Counted from the first letter of the stretch, positions 20,801 through 29,363 are shown. The stretch is DNA of 64,000 nucleotides from Trichaptum fuscoviolaceum (GCA_910574455.1 CAJSYZ010000009.1:3303040-3367039); one strand, 5' to 3'. A program made the numbers and translations. Notes: a model not told the origin generated them from the sequence alone.

Positions 20801-21282
20801 TCGAGTTTTTCTGGTAGTGGTAGTTTCTGTTGTTTTTCTTGTTCCATTCGGGTTGAAATTGTAATCTTGTTTATGGTGATTGCATCGTTTCCCCAGTCTA
20901 TCTTTGGTTTAGCTTGTTTAAACCAAGGTAGACCTAGTATAATGTCGTCCTTTGGGATATGAGTGAGATAGAAATGTGGTGAAAGAGTGTGGGGGTGTGT
21001 GATGTGGATTCGAGTTCGTTTGGTGACACTGCCTTCTGTGTTGAGTGTACCATCGGCGTTACTGACTAGTATGGGTTTGTCGATTTTCTGTGTTTTTAGT
21101 TTGAGTTTGTTGGCTAGTTTTGAGTTGATGAAATTGAGTTGTGCTCCGGTGTCGAGTAGAGCTGAGAGTGTGTGAGGTTGTCCGTTAATGAGTACCGTGA
21201 TGGGTATGCGAAAAGAGCGAGTGTTTCCGTTGATAGTGATGGTGTTGAGTTGAATCGGATTAACCAACTCGGAGTTGATCAA
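17845..21282 (-). CDS. Chromovirus Pol polyprotein
   Basis: 1145 codons with no stop. It has no ATG at its start and is entered by a -1 shift from gag at about 21282. The domains run as follows. Aspartic protease, with DTG at 44-46. Reverse transcriptase, with LDIRQG at 288-293 and YMDD at 352-355. RNase H, with ETDAS at 498-502. Integrase zinc finger, HHDLPTRNHPG...CAICQQ. Integrase core, DFITDLP...DRGPQF...QAERTNQEIE (a D,D-35-E set). GPFTIIKK region. Chromodomain in the last 55 residues (FEVEAILNHR, EYLVKWLGY, NQWISEQSL). A C-terminal chromodomain defines chromoviruses and is thought to steer integration to chromatin. All catalytic residues are present. Confidence 0.97.
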   Translation of the reverse strand: MINSELVNPIQLNTITINGNTRSFRIPITVLINGQPHTLSALLDTGAQLNFINSKLANKLKLKTQKIDKPILVSNADGTLNTEGSVTKRTRIHITHPHTLSPHFYLTHIPKDDIILGLPWFKQAKPKIDWGNDAITINKITISTRMEQEKQQKLPLPEKLDIPKEYMPYANIFSKKEIQTYPPARPYDHEIKTKPSFIPKIFKTYNTPYHQRPILRDLINDLLKKGFIKPSASPMASPLFFISKKDGTLRPIQDYRYLNEHTIRDGFPIPNTQTLLNQLQGSKYFTTLDIRQGYHNIRIKEEDQWKAAFNCEEGHFQPTVMFFGLCNSPATFQRFMNDILAKQIRENKCIVYMDDIMIHAATMQQLISNTLEVFDVLKKHKLYLKPAKCRFHQTEVPFLGYIISESQIKTDPTKIQGIVDWPTPKNLRDIRSFTGFTNFYRRFIPHYATICRPLDQLKRKNIPFIWTDRQQHAFQTLKDLFSKQPLLMQPDPNKPFYLETDASAVATGAVLRQLDKDNQLRPIGYISQALNPTQRNWQIYDRELFAIIRALQTWRHYLLGSPHVITVHCDHKNLTYWRQPQRLTPRQARWQNELSRYPLQIQAVPGKHMIQSDALSRRPDQFKTEGELNNEVTLLPEKVFIQEMEILEAEIEDQDNDDRNTIDIDELHDKIRLETGDIQKAMTLIQKELPLTKPKMNDFSIKDNLVHFRNKIYVPKNKEIMRNILRLHHDLPTRNHPGIANTMEQIRRTYYWPRMQQFISKYVQGCAICQQMKINHHPLVPPLSPIIADKDTYPFATVNIDFITDLPESNGYDSICVIVDHDCTKAIVLTPCNKTITALDTAQLYIDNVYKRFGLPRKIISDRGPQFASTLFRQLCRLLHIKQAMSTAYHPQTDGQAERTNQEIEAYFRIYAANHPQHWSRYIPMMEFTHNNRKHSTTEQTPFRLLMGYDPTSFPTEKSEIDSNIPTLQTRLIKILELRTEAEAALTLAQEFQRETQESHFQPLEEGQSVWLEARNLRRTGLPSKFQSKREGPFTIIKKLRDNVYRLDLPEHWKIHPVFHASLLTPHKETDEHGPSYTRPPPDLIEGEEEFEVEAILNHRGPPRKREYLVKWLGYPTSENQWISEQSLENTQELLSEYKKAHRIK

Positions 21283-22421
21283 AAATTTCCATCATCATCG
21301 TCAAAATCGTCGTTGTCATCATTGGGATCGGGCATTTTGTCTAGCATGTTGAACAATGCTTCCTGTTCCTGTCCATTGAGGTCTGTCATCATTTCATGGA
21401 TCTGGATTGCGCGTTCAGCAATCAAATCGTCCGGGTCGTCGGGTTCTTCGTCAAGTTCCATCGAGTTGATGTTTCGCTTCTTGAATCGTCCATTGTTTCG
21501 TCTGAAGTTGTTCTGGAATTTCCTTGGGGATTTTCCTGAGCTTCGGAACTTCGAGGTGCGTGCGGGACGCGAAGGGCATTTGTTTGCAAAATGTCCTGCC
21601 TTCTTGCAGTAGAAACAGAGTCCATCTGCTTGCGCTTTCTTCTTTTCCTCGGGCGTAAGCTTGTTGAAGTACATCGCATAGAGCTTGAATGATTCTTCCA
21701 AATTTTCTGGTTCCTCGGGTTGGTCTGATTCGGGTTCAGAATCTATGTCCATTTCGTTGAGTCGTCGTCTGCGAAATTTGTTGAATCGAGGTCGATTATA
21801 TGAGGATTGTCCATAACGGTTGCGGAGTCGATTGAACGGGCGGTTGTCCTGATAGATCTCTTCGTATGATTTTCCTATCTTCCTGGCTGCTTCGTAGTAC
21901 GGTGCCATTATCTTTATTCCATTGTCTGGAACTGGGATATCCTTCTGAAGTAGTGCGGTTCGCGTGTGGCGGAGTAATCCATTCTTGAACATGGAAAAGA
22001 GTACTGTGAAGTCGGTGATGTTCGCTTCACGTGCGAGTCGCTGGAAGTTATGAATGTAATCGTCGATTTTGTCCGTAGGTGCTTGCTTAAGGCTAGAGAG
22101 TTCCTTGAATGCATCGGCGATGTAATCGGTGGAAATGAAGTGTGACTTGAATTTGTCAACGAATTGTTGCCAAGTCATGACCCATTGTGCATTGTCCTGT
22201 TCGTCTTTAACATTCTTTGCAAAGATTGCAGCGGGTCCTTCAGTGCAAAAGGAGAGTGCAAATCGTATTTTGCGTTGATCGGTTGCATAGTCCAAATCGT
22301 TAAGTGCCAAGTAGTTTTCAACAAGGCTAAGCCATCGGCTAGCTTCGCTTCGTTTGCCGGTAAAGTTAAAAGGTTTGTTTGCTCCGGTGCCTCGTGGTTG
22401 ATGGTCTGCTTGATCGGCCAT
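21279..22421 (-). CDS. Chromovirus Gag
   Basis: 380 codons from ATG 22421 (MADQADHQPRG). It carries a Retrotrans_gag-type capsid core (FTGKRSEASRWLSLVENYL, KIRFALSF, WQQFVDKFKSHF, ELSSLKQ, YIHNFQRLA). A basic RRRRLNE region and one CCHC knuckle, CFYCKKAGHFANKC (about residues 269-282), follow, then an acidic tail. The same frame stays open about 1 kb upstream to a TAA near 23430, encoding Pro/Ala/Glu-rich sequence and a well-ordered stretch (RAWYRLDKSRRKVYLHFHSG), but with no ATG. A longer, spliced Gag is therefore likely. It overlaps pol by 4 nt at the frameshift site. Confidence 0.9.
   Translation of the reverse strand: MADQADHQPRGTGANKPFNFTGKRSEASRWLSLVENYLALNDLDYATDQRKIRFALSFCTEGPAAIFAKNVKDEQDNAQWVMTWQQFVDKFKSHFISTDYIADAFKELSSLKQAPTDKIDDYIHNFQRLAREANITDFTVLFSMFKNGLLRHTRTALLQKDIPVPDNGIKIMAPYYEAARKIGKSYEEIYQDNRPFNRLRNRYGQSSYNRPRFNKFRRRRLNEMDIDSEPESDQPEEPENLEESFKLYAMYFNKLTPEEKKKAQADGLCFYCKKAGHFANKCPSRPARTSKFRSSGKSPRKFQNNFRRNNGRFKKRNINSMELDEEPDDPDDLIAERAIQIHEMMTDLNGQEQEALFNMLDKMPDPNDDNDDFDDDDGNF
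21282..21288 (-). promoter_or_regulatory. -1 ribosomal frameshift heptamer between gag and pol
   Basis: On the minus strand the gag end reads A AAT TTT TGA in the gag frame. A AAT TTT fits the X XXY YYZ rule for -1 slippage. The gag stop TGA follows at once, and the pol frame continues as TTG ATC AAC. Slippage by -1 joins gag to the long ATG-less pol frame exactly here. Confidence 0.75.
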
Positions 22422-23441
22422 TTCGACTATCACTGGGGTTCCTGGGGGTGTAGGTGACGGTGGGGGTGGGGGTGGCTGTGGAAGGTTTTCCTGATCGGGG
22501 TGTTCGTCGTTTTCCAGAATTTCGGGTACAGGTGAGCTTCGGTTACTATTGTTGGCGTTAACCGATGTAGATCCTGCGGCTGAGTGTGCAGATCCTTCGG
22601 CGGTGTGTGCCGTGTGCTCGGCTTCGGTGTCTTCCGAATCGTCTGAGTCTTCTTCTGAACTTTCTTCTTCAGATTCTCGTCTGCGCCTTCTTAGTTCTCT
22701 TTCCTCTTTCTCTAGTTGCTCGAGAGTGAGGATAGTTTGTATCTCCTGCGAAGTGTAGTTCTTGGGAGGTGGAGTCCAAGTGGGTATCCAAGTTGCGCCT
22801 TCTTCAAATCTGGTGTCGATGCGAAGTCCTTCGAATTGTCCTACAAGTTCTGGTTCTTCGGATTTGAGTTCAGAAACAGGTGCAGGTGTTTCAGCCTTCG
22901 GTTGGGTGAATGTGAGGAGTGGGGAGGTTTGTTCAGCTTTAGGTGCTGCTGCTGCTGCGTAAGATAATGAGGGTAGTGCTGTCGATTCAGCGGGTGGTGC
23001 TTCGGTTTTAGCTGGTGGTGCTTCTGGTTGAGTAGTGGTTAATGGCGAGTGTTGTGAAGGAGCGGGTGATGCGAGTTGAGAAGAAACAACTCTGGGCGAG
23101 TTAAGTCGACTGCCTGTTCTCGATGTTCTTGCAAGTATCTGGTCGATTTCTTCCTGACTGGGTTCGATTCCTGCGTACCAAGTATTAACCTGTTTGTAGT
23201 ATGTAGTCGGGTTCTTGATTGTATGCGAGATTGCTCTCCAGGTGTCGTGTCCTGAGTGAAAATGAAGGTAGACTTTTCTTCTGGATTTGTCAAGTCTATA
23301 CCAGGCTCGGTTTACTGGGTCAAATTCGGCGTTTTCTGGGCGGGTAACTCCAACGGGTACTTGTGCTGCTATGGGTACGTATTTTCCTGGAACTGGTGGT
23401 CTGTCTTTCGGCGCCAGTTTAACGAGTTACTGAAATTTAAT

Positions 23442-24047
23442 TCAGTTGGTGTCTTCGTTTGCTGGGGGAGTCGGAGTAACGGTTCGGCTTCCTTCTTCGG
23501 GTTCAACAGGGGGTGGAGTAATGGATCGGATGGATGCTTCGAGAGGTGGGCTGGCAACTCGGGTGGGTGGTTCAGAGTGTAGTAGGTAACAAATACACTT
23601 CCGTATTTCGGTTGCAACGTCCTGGGGTTGTCCGGGCCAATAAACGATTGATGTGAGGTTCAAGAGGGTTTCTCTTTCAGAGAAATGATCAATGGCGTTG
23701 TCAACTTTGGTGTGGCAGATTCCAATAAGGCCTTTGCGAAGGTAACAATCGGGAATGTATGGCTTTCCTTCGAACCAAAAGATGCCGTGTCGGTAGATCC
23801 AATTAATGGGGTCGTGTCGTATAGAGTGTAGACGGAGTTGGAGGTATTGTAGGTCGTATTTGGAGTTCTGTTGGATCGGATGAACTAATGCACTATTGAC
23901 AAGGTGCTGATAGTTGTCTTCAATTAGTTGGTCGAAGTTGGGGGCGGGAGCGGGAGCTTGATTCGCCAGATTGATTAATTGGTTGTTGTAATGTATTCCT
24001 GAGTCGTCTTCCTGTCCTTTGGAAAGTTTGTCTGAGGTTTCCTAAAG
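23442..24047 (-). CDS. Chromovirus upstream open frame U2 (ATG-less exon-like)
   Basis: About 200 codons are open from a point just after CTTTAG (a possible splice acceptor) to a stop at 23442. Ordered, aromatic sequence (YDLQYLQLRLHSIRHDPINWIYRHGIFWFEGKP in several pieces, then IVYWPGQPQDVATEI) suggests real protein rather than a chance frame. A proline-rich tail follows. In phase 0 it could be spliced to U1. There is no ATG. No family is recognised. Confidence 0.4.
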
Positions 24048-26766
24048 TTCTGGAAGGTCCTGGAGCGGGTGTGGGAGTTCGTTCGGATGTTCGAGGTTGA
24101 GGGAAGGGACGTAGGGCTCGTTCTACGCTTGGGGGTGTAGTGATCGGAGGATTGGATTGATTCGGAGTAGAGCATGACACGGGTGCACCCGTGGGTACCC
24201 GTGATCCGCAAATACAGGTACCTGTGGCAAAAAAATCACTACCTGGATCCGACCCGGATCCGTGGGAAACGGATCCAGGTGCACCCGCACCCGTTACCTG
24301 CAATACCTGCAGGTACCTGTTAGCACCCGCAGGTATTTGCAGTAGGTCATGAGAATACTGTGCAATATTGTTCACTCAATAGCCCAGTCGATGGCCTCAG
24401 CCTTGACTTGCCCTTACGGGTTACTCCTGTCCTCAGACGTGGAGATGTAGCTCATGAATGAAACAAGCTCAACAGCCCGGATGATGGCCTCAGCCGCACC
24501 CGACCAACAGGGACTCCTTGTGCCTCAGCATAGAAGTCAGATGTTGAGCTAACAGTATAGCTGCCTGGCTTTGTGCTTTCGCGCGAAGTCAAGCAGTTCA
24601 AACCACCATACACCCAACCACATCCAGTAAAGGATAAGACACAGTGAGAGCCGTCAAACTCAATGAGCCTTCATGTGGATGAAGGCTCACTTACACGGAT
24701 CCCCTGGGGTGAGTTCGACGTGTGTGAGATATTACAGGTCTTGGGCATGGGGACCCTCCCTGGACAAGTGCTTCTTTGTGTGAGCAAGCCCCAGGAATCA
24801 CCAGGGTGAGCAAGCAGCAGATGAAAGTGCAGCCCAAATGGGGTGTGCAGGCGGCGAGCTATCATCTGTTGCTGCTACCCTGGCTGTCCCAAAGATGGTG
24901 CTGGCGATTGATGAGTTTTGCGCCGAATCGAATGAAAGCTGGACGATAGGAAAGCCCTCAGGAAGACGAAGACGAAGGTGTTCTTAGTTTTGTGAAGGCT
25001 TGAATCAAGCCCGAGTTATGGGCGATTTTTCGGCCAAAGGGGGAAAGTGTAGTGGTGGTGATGGCGGGATGTGAGTTGATGTGTAAAATAATTATGAATT
25101 AGCGAACGTACTTCTTTGGACGACGGCCACCCCGTGCTCACTGTTGACCACCGTCACCCGTCTTCTCCTTTCTCATTGATTTTCCTTCAACATAGTCCAA
25201 ATCTTCCTCCTGCAAGACTCTCCTCTCACCGGACACGCGGAGCCATCCACTGGCGCTGGCGCTGTTGTTCTATGCACGCCGCTTTCGCCCTGTCTCATAG
25301 CTCGTCGGCATCAAGTACGCCTTCGCGCTTACATGTGGGCACGTCGTCTTTTTGACGAGCAGATGGGACTGGAATTCGGGAAGGGTGGTGACGAGGTCAT
25401 TGAGGTATGATGATTGCCCGCGAAGCTCGTCTGCAGCCCGTCATCGCAATACATATCTTGTCCTCCGCTCCTGGGCGCACCTTCTGCGCCTCATCCGCAA
25501 TCTCTCCAAACAGCCACAGTCTCTCCTCGGTCGAAGCTGAGCGGGTCTCAATGAGCTCAATCAGTTTGTAGATTTTCGAGGTTAGAGAGGTAACGGTCGA
25601 CGTGAGCACGGTGTCGAGCTCGCGGAGGTCGGCAAAGCGGGAGAGGTCCAGAGGGAGGGAGTCGAGAGTCTGCGCATAGTCCGCGCGCGCGTCGCAGAGA
25701 ATCGATGGCCGTCGTTCCGTCGAAAGAACTAAGTCGACCAGAAGCACGCGCCTATGCGCAGACTCCAGTCAACCGTCCGTAGTATGTCTTCTGCGTGCGC
25801 AGCGCAATCGTCGCTCGTGAGAAGTCCGAAGACAAGAAACAAACTGGACTCTTGCACGTCCGTAAAAGTCTTGCGCCGTCCGTAAGAATGTTGCGCGCCG
25901 CCGTAGTCGAAAGCCCGAAGACAAGAAACAACTGGACTCTTGCACGTCCGTAAAAGTCTTGCGCCGCCGTCTTCAAAAGCCCGAGGACAAGAAACAAAAA
26001 GCCGCAAGAAACAAGTCCTACAGAACGCGCACACAGCGCAGACGTCAGACTCGTCCTCGTTCTCGCTCTCGCTGTCGCACGTAGTGGTAGGGGAAAGAAA
26101 GCTAAATTTTCACACGGTGTACAAGACGCGACTAACACAAGTTATTATCGCGTGTGAACTCCGGTCACGCAACTAACCTGACCGTTCCTCAATGTCTGCG
26201 GCCTACAGCCACTGCAGGTACCTGCAGGTACCTGCACAGGTACCTGAGCTTAAGAAAAGTCATACCTGGATCCGCAGGTAAGCGTGGGAAACAGGTACCT
26301 GCATGCGGGTGCACCCGGAGCCGCAGGTTTTTGCTGCAGGTACCTACAGGTACCTACGGGTGACACGCACCCGTGTCATGCTCTAATTCGGAGTTACTGG
26401 AGGCAGTAATCTGTTGTGCTCAGATACTTCGTTCCAATGGTGGCTTGGGTTCTCGAAATCTGTTCCTTCCTCGGCGGAGTATGCGTAGGTTTCCTGAGTA
26501 ACAGTGGGTTCTAATCGAGGGGGTACAAGTTGATCGTAGAGGCTTTCGTTATCTTCTTGTGTTCGATGTTCGTACTCGGAATAGTCCTGTGGGTCTGTCC
26601 TGCTTTCGTCAAGTTCGGAGGGGTTATGAGGGGGTGTGTCGGATTGGTATGAAGTGGGTTGTAAGTCGTAGATGGAGACGGGGTTAAGGATGTTGATCCT
26701 TAGTACGCCTGCCAACGGTAGTTCCGTGCGATCGGCGAGTAGTATAGTAATCCTCAGGTTGGGCAC
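23920..26766 (-). CDS. Chromovirus upstream open frame U1, interrupted by the hAT-like element
   Basis: Two pieces, 26766-26394 and 24167-23920, continue one frame once 24168-26385 and one 8-bp duplication are removed (VTPN|QSNPP). The frame opens after a possible acceptor (CTCTTGTAG, near 26790) and has no ATG. The product is rich in Glu, Pro and Ser, with DLQPTSYQ and a basic C-terminal part (QRTGRRLRN). This insertion means this chromovirus copy can no longer make the normal 5' product, even though gag and pol are intact. Confidence 0.4.
24380..25269. other. hAT-like element interior, unidentified
   Basis: No frame with a recognisable domain. Two blocks share words (GATGGCCTCAGCC at about 24390 and 24484), so part may be duplicated. 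Confidence 0.4.
25270..25681 (-). pseudogene. Captured ING-family (inhibitor of growth) N-terminal fragment
   Basis: The minus strand encodes DYAQTLDSLPLDLSRFADLRELD, then IYKLIELIETRSASTEERLWLFGEI and PGAEDKICIA. After a +1 frameshift near 25440 it continues as ADELRGQSSYLNDLVTTLPEFQ and ends at TAG 25270. This is the N-terminal helical domain of ING proteins, which are chromatin readers of histone acetyltransferase and deacetylase complexes. The C-terminal PHD finger is missing. Domain order and the frameshift show a captured, non-functional copy. Confidence 0.8.
25829..25975. repeat. Tandem repeat in the hAT-like element
   Basis: A unit with GAAGACAAGAAACAA, CTGGACTCTTGCACGTCC and GTAAAAGTCTTGCGCCG occurs twice (about 25829-25885 and 25917-25973), with a third partial copy after it. 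Confidence 0.75.
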
Positions 26767-27355
26767 TTCCTCGGGTTATCAACCCTTTGAGCTACAAGAG
26801 TATGCGTGAGTGATATTAACGTCTTCGGATACCTTGTCCTTTCTGTCTTCCTAGGTTCGCTGGATAATCTGTTTCGATGTTCACCGTGTATTGCTGTCGT
26901 CTACGAGTGAGGGTATGCTTGTCTTCCGGCTGTGGCAGTTTCTGTGGTGGATGAGACCTTTCCCCTGCTTCCTTCTTCTCTTCAAGTTACGTTGGACGTG
27001 GCTAAGCTGCTTGAATGGGTCGCGATCCTCTGCTTCACGCTATCACCAACCAAACGCGTAACAAGGACCGTAAATTCTGTCGTGAACCTGCTTAATTTCT
27101 GTGATTACTTGTCTGTCGCTTCCTTCCAAGTATAACAGTGTATGCTTGGTGTATTCGATCGTACTGTCGTTCGTATTCCTTTCGTTCCTAGTTGATAGTT
27201 AGTAGACAAGGGCCAGTTGTAATACTTAACCGTCAGTATTCCAGATTGGAATGCGTAGGGTGTACCGATTTATTCTGCTGTAGAATGTGGTAGAGCGTAG
27301 AGGGGGTGTTTCGGAGTTGAGATCGATCTCAGATGAGAAAGAAGTCAATCCTAAT
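26767..27355. other. Chromovirus leader region
   Basis: Between the 5' LTR and frame U1 there is no supported coding frame. It is the presumed untranslated leader and may contain a first small exon and an intron. Confidence 0.4.
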
Positions 27356-27904
27356 TGTTACGTTCACGGCTTCGATGGACTTATCACGGAAATGATAAGT
27401 GACCAAAGCGTTGTTGGGTGAAGTAGCAAGTACAGTATGGAGGGTCCGCTTTGTGAGGGTCTCTATACCGGAAGTCGTGGGTGAACAGAGTCTTTGGTAC
27501 GTGATTGTAAAAGACTATAGGAGGATTGACTTAAGTGTCATCCTGGGGCGCTATGTACATGGCCTTATATACTACAGAGAACAATAGAGTGGAGTAAGGA
27601 ATGAAACTACATCATCGCGGGTCAGAAGTGGAGTGAGTCCGTCATAGTGGCTCTAATTAATGGAGGATGATGTCAGGTCGGGGCATAGGTGGAGTAGAGT
27701 GGAGTAGAATGATGTATCATCGGAGTAGAAGGTCCTGGGGCTCTCGGAGTGAAGGTGGAGCGAGTGGAGCCATCGGAGTGTGGAGTCGATGATGAAAGAA
27801 TGATGCAATGTGTGTACGCACATGCAGGTAGAAAGGGTGAGAGAAAAAGATGAGGGGGAACATAAACAATGTGTAAACAAGGGTAAGCAGCTTGATGCGT
27901 AACA
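27356..27904 (-). repeat. Chromovirus 5' LTR (in element orientation)
   Basis: 549-bp partner of 14727-15275. No TGG-type primer-binding site follows it, so priming may use a non-standard tRNA or self-priming. Confidence 0.95.
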
Positions 27905-27909
27905 CAGTC

Positions 27910-28042
27910 ACATGGAAGTGACACAAAAGTATTTCATTCACTATATAATTTACTAGCTAGATCCGAAGCCTATGGTATAAGTAGACTACTAGTTAGCAAT
28001 AAAAAAATTCGTGCGTTGTCCTCTTGAATTCGGACTTCAACA
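27910..28042 (+). repeat. Copia 5' LTR, right part
   Basis: The LTR resumes after the second CAGTC copy (27905-27909) and ends in CAACA. It contains a TATATAAT promoter-like word that reads TATAAAAT in the 3' LTR. Confidence 0.9.
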
Positions 28043-28053
28043 GGTTATGAGCC
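28043..28053 (+). other. Primer-binding site complementary to initiator tRNA-Met anticodon arm
   Basis: GGTTATGAGCC follows the LTR directly. Its complement, GGCTCATAACC, is the anticodon stem-loop of initiator tRNA-Met. Copia-group elements are known to prime from an internally cleaved tRNA-iMet. Confidence 0.7.
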
Positions 28054-28141
28054 TTGAGCTCTAAAGCTGCGCGACCGAAGTCTTGACGCACCGTGACTTA
28101 CCTCTTTCGGACTTGCTTATCTCACACTGCTTCATCTTACT

Positions 28142-28996
28142 ATGTCCGACCATCTGGGGAGCAGCCACAAAATATGCCGATTAGGCACTCGGAACTACTC
28201 GGAATGGGCCGTGAGAACGAGAGCCCTACTGGTTCGTAAGGATCTGTGGTCAGTGGTGGACCCGAATGGGAAGAAGAAGGAAGCCGAAGGGCAGGAGAGT
28301 GGGAAGGAGACGGAAGGGAAAAAGGGGGGGACCTCGGACACCGGCGCATCAGCGGTATCCGTAGTCGATGACGCAACGGCGAGGAAAATGGCCGTAGCTC
28401 ATGCCATAATGGTTGACCTCATGGAGACATCACAGTTGGCTATCACCCGCATTGAGGATCCGCGAGTAATTTGGACCAAATTGCGAGCTCGGCATCGTGC
28501 ACGCGGACTTGCAACCGAAATGTCACTCAAACGGAAGTTTCTCACGAGTCTTAAGGATCCAGAGCTGCCCATGCAGGAATGGATCAGTTACATCATGGGA
28601 CTCCATTGGGAATTGGAGGAACTCGGCATTACGCTTGGCGAGAAGGATGTCATCTTGGCGTTGACAACCGGCTTAGGATCCGAGTATGAGACTCTCGTGA
28701 TCTCATTGGACTCGACACCATCGGATCAGCTCACTGTCGACTTCGTGATCGAAAGATTACTAAATGAGGAAGCTCGGCGCGGACACATGGCTGCTACATT
28801 TGGCGAAAGCGCCCAAACGGAGACGGCACTTGCAGTCCAGGACCGGACCTGCTGGATCTGTGGGAAAACAGGGCACAGAAAAGCCAACTGCCCAAAGAAG
28901 AAGCCGGAATCCGATCAGGAACCCGAGCCGGAACCGAAGTTCAAATCCGCTTACGCAGTTTGCGCTGACCTCTCGGACTCGGACTTTGAATCTTAA
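28142..28996 (+). CDS. Gag protein of the Copia-type element
   Basis: 284 codons from ATG 28142. The N-terminal part has the Copia Gag pattern (NYSEWAVRTRALL, then ARKMAVAHAIMVDL, VIWTKLRARHRARG, QEWISYIMGLHWELEELG, VILALTTGLGSEYE). Near residues 237-250 lies one CCHC zinc knuckle, CWICGKTGHRKANC. An acidic, Pro/Glu-rich tail ends the protein at TAA, and no pol sequence follows: 29000-29160 is GC-rich and untranslated. Gag forms the virus-like particle and packages the RNA. Here it is the only protein of the element and is intact, so a full-length relative elsewhere probably supplies the enzymes. Confidence 0.9.
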   Translation: MSDHLGSSHKICRLGTRNYSEWAVRTRALLVRKDLWSVVDPNGKKKEAEGQESGKETEGKKGGTSDTGASAVSVVDDATARKMAVAHAIMVDLMETSQLAITRIEDPRVIWTKLRARHRARGLATEMSLKRKFLTSLKDPELPMQEWISYIMGLHWELEELGITLGEKDVILALTTGLGSEYETLVISLDSTPSDQLTVDFVIERLLNEEARRGHMAATFGESAQTETALAVQDRTCWICGKTGHRKANCPKKKPESDQEPEPEPKFKSAYAVCADLSDSDFES

Positions 28997-29161
28997 AAGG
29001 GTGGGCTTACGGTAAAGGAGGCCCGGATAAGGAAAAGGGTGCCGGTGTAGGCACAGGAGCTCGGGGGTGTGGTAACCCGGTCAAGGGGAGCACCCGGTAA
29101 CCGGAAAAAAGTAATTGCATCGGGTTTGGTGCAGGGTTTTATTAATTGACACGACTCAATC

Positions 29162-29171
29162 GAGGGGGGGG
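29162..29171 (+). other. Polypurine tract of the Copia-type element
   Basis: GAGGGGGGGG abuts the 3' LTR and would prime plus-strand DNA. Confidence 0.8.
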
Positions 29172-29358
29172 TGTTGGATGTATGCGATTTCCGTCGCGTT
29201 TCTTACTTGTTTCACACGTCGCAGTCACATGGAAGTGACACAAAAGTATTTCATTCACTATAAAATTTACTAGCTAGATCCGAAGCCTATGGTATAAGTA
29301 GACTACTAGTTAGCAATAAAAAATTCGTGCGTTGTCCTCTTGAATTCGGACTTCAACA
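29172..29358 (+). repeat. Copia 3' LTR
   Basis: An intact 187-bp LTR, TGTTGG...CAACA, followed by the target duplication GAAAG. Confidence 0.93.
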
Positions 29359-29363
29359 GAAAG

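Larger units (their letters stand above)
24168..26385. mobile_element. 2.2-kb hAT-like element carrying an ING gene fragment
   Basis: Perfect terminal inverted repeats TAGAGCATGACACGGGTGC are flanked by the 8-bp duplication ATTCGGAG (24160-24167 and 26386-26393), as in the hAT superfamily. Both subterminal regions (24190-24330 and 26210-26365) are packed with GGTACCTG/CAGGTACC words, typical of transposase-binding subterminal repeats. There is no transposase frame, so it is non-autonomous. The interior holds part of a host ING gene and a tandem repeat. It lies inside chromovirus frame U1. Confidence 0.93.
14727..27904 (-). mobile_element. 13.2-kb chromovirus (Ty3/Gypsy) nested in the Copia LTR
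   Basis: The LTRs at 14727-15275 and 27356-27904 are each 549 bp (TGTTACG...CGTAACA). They look identical along their length and are flanked by CAGTC (14722-14726 and 27905-27909). The coding strand is minus, so 27356-27904 is the 5' LTR. The order in transcription sense is 5' LTR, proline-rich open frames, gag, a -1 frameshift, pol (PR-RT-RH-IN-chromodomain), four overlapping frames, 3' LTR. Without the nested hAT-like element it is about 10.95 kb, long for a fungal Gypsy element. Identical LTRs mean a very recent insertion, so the extra frames have had little time to decay. Confidence 0.95.
14672..29358 (+). mobile_element. Copia-type LTR element with gag only, split by a nested chromovirus
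   Basis: The ends are TGTTGG...TCAACA with 187/188-bp LTRs, flanked by a perfect GAAAG duplication (14667-14671 and 29359-29363). The 5' LTR is cut by the chromovirus at 14727-27904. Without that insert the element is about 1.5 kb: LTR, primer-binding site, one gag gene, purine tract, LTR. Protease, integrase and reverse transcriptase are absent, so it must move in trans. This matches the terminal-repeat elements with a Gag domain (TR-GAG) described in plants. The two LTRs differ by about one substitution and one A-run length change, so the insertion is young. Confidence 0.92.

Noticed and set aside
24180..24340. GGTACC/CCTGCAGG-rich repeats as a CRISPR-like or engineered site
   Set aside because: Spacing is irregular, the words are in both orientations, and they sit directly inside hAT-like termini, so they are subterminal repeats.
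25397..25747. A functional ING gene
   Set aside because: It has no PHD finger, carries a frameshift, and lies between hAT-like termini.
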